6,401 nt of DNA, taken from JAISXK01 sp031549625. GTDB lineage: Bacteria > Bacillota > Clostridia > Christensenellales > CAG-138. Shown here piece after piece: positions 6,318 through 6,401 of the stretch. The notes beneath the pieces are model-generated. The model saw only the letters and a program-made list of their open reading frames with translations. It did no database searches and was not told the DNA's origin. Both the position numbers and the translations under genes were made by a program. How positions within the stretch are numbered: position 1 is the first letter of the stretch; every line of letters begins with the position of its first letter. Where the stretch lies: assembly GCA_031549625.1 (NCBI GenBank), contig JAVBPK010000104.1:1-6401 (forward strand). The letters are read 5' to 3'.

Positions 6318-6330
6318 CACGCACAACAAA

Positions 6331-6353
6331 GCGCGCCGCTTTAGGGGGCGCGC
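6331..6353 (+). terminator. GC-rich hairpin downstream of copA, possible transcription end
   Basis: GCGCGCC (6331-6337) pairs with GGCGCGC (6347-6353) across a 9-nt loop, about 60 bp after the copA stop. Only GGCAGTTTGT follows, not a real T-run, so it is a weak candidate for the copA terminator. It may instead be part of a dispersed intergenic repeat. No better + strand terminator is visible before the window ends. Confidence 0.3.
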
Positions 6354-6401
6354 GGCAGTTTGTCAAAAAAGGTTTGTAAGGGAAAGATTTCAAATCGTGG
6401 G

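Larger units (their letters stand above)
6271..6401. other. Intergenic, hairpin-rich tail after copA
   Basis: No gene can be called here. The stretch holds several short inverted repeats: AAGGG/CCCTT (6301-6305, 6313-6317), GCGCGCC/GGCGCGC (6331-6337, 6347-6353), a competing AAAGCG/CGCTTT (6328-6333, 6337-6342), and an 11-bp dyad centred on 6391. Two minus-strand frames are open from the right edge. One ends with TAA at 6343-6341 (ending Asp-Lys-Leu-Pro-Arg-Ala-Pro). The other runs on to a TGA near 6276. Either could be the tail of a gene beyond the window, or neither. Confidence 0.5.

Noticed and set aside
1..6401. CRISPR arrays, tRNA/rRNA genes, insertion sequences, riboswitches
   Set aside because: No regularly spaced repeats, cloverleaf structures, transposase motifs or recognisable aptamer cores were seen on either strand.

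Overview
The window looks like chromosomal DNA of a low-to-mid GC Gram-positive anaerobe, most likely class Clostridia. The reasons are strong AGGAGG/GGAG-type ribosome binding sites, the mixture of genes and the protein sequences, but the species cannot be fixed from the sequence alone. There are five recognisable genes, one of them broken, and no sign of CRISPR, tRNA, rRNA or insertion sequences.

Left half (1-2954, + strand): an apparent three-gene cluster. It holds the 3' part of a fold-type I PLP aminotransferase of the 2-aminoadipate/LysN type (1-705), a sodium:neurotransmitter-symporter (NSS) family transporter (787-2160), and an HpcH/HpaI-type pyruvate-forming aldolase (2184-2954). Together they suggest uptake of an amino acid, transamination to its 2-oxo acid, and retro-aldol cleavage if that 2-oxo acid carries a 4-hydroxyl. 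The transporter reading frame is cut by one in-frame TGA at 1279-1281, where the family normally has a glycine. Everything else in it is intact, so this is a recent nonsense mutation, a sequencing error or, less likely, a recoded codon. A 12-bp hairpin (2977-3008) ends the cluster.

Middle (3032-4035): a minus-strand HAD-IIA sugar/nucleotide-phosphatase-like gene (3032-3805, GTG start). It converges on the cluster and shares the terminator region with it. A 230-bp divergent intergenic region carries a promoter for this gene (minus) and an extended -10 promoter for the copper ATPase (plus). It also holds a small unassigned minus-strand reading frame ending in a Cys-Gly-Cys-Pro-His tail.

Right half (4036-6270, + strand): a full-length P1B-1 Cu(+)-exporting ATPase (CopA) with one N-terminal CxxC metal-binding domain and all catalytic motifs. 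No copper regulator or chaperone gene is visible beside it in the window. The last 131 bp are hairpin-rich and non-coding as far as can be told. They may hold the terminator, and perhaps the extreme C-terminus, of a minus-strand gene lying beyond the right edge.
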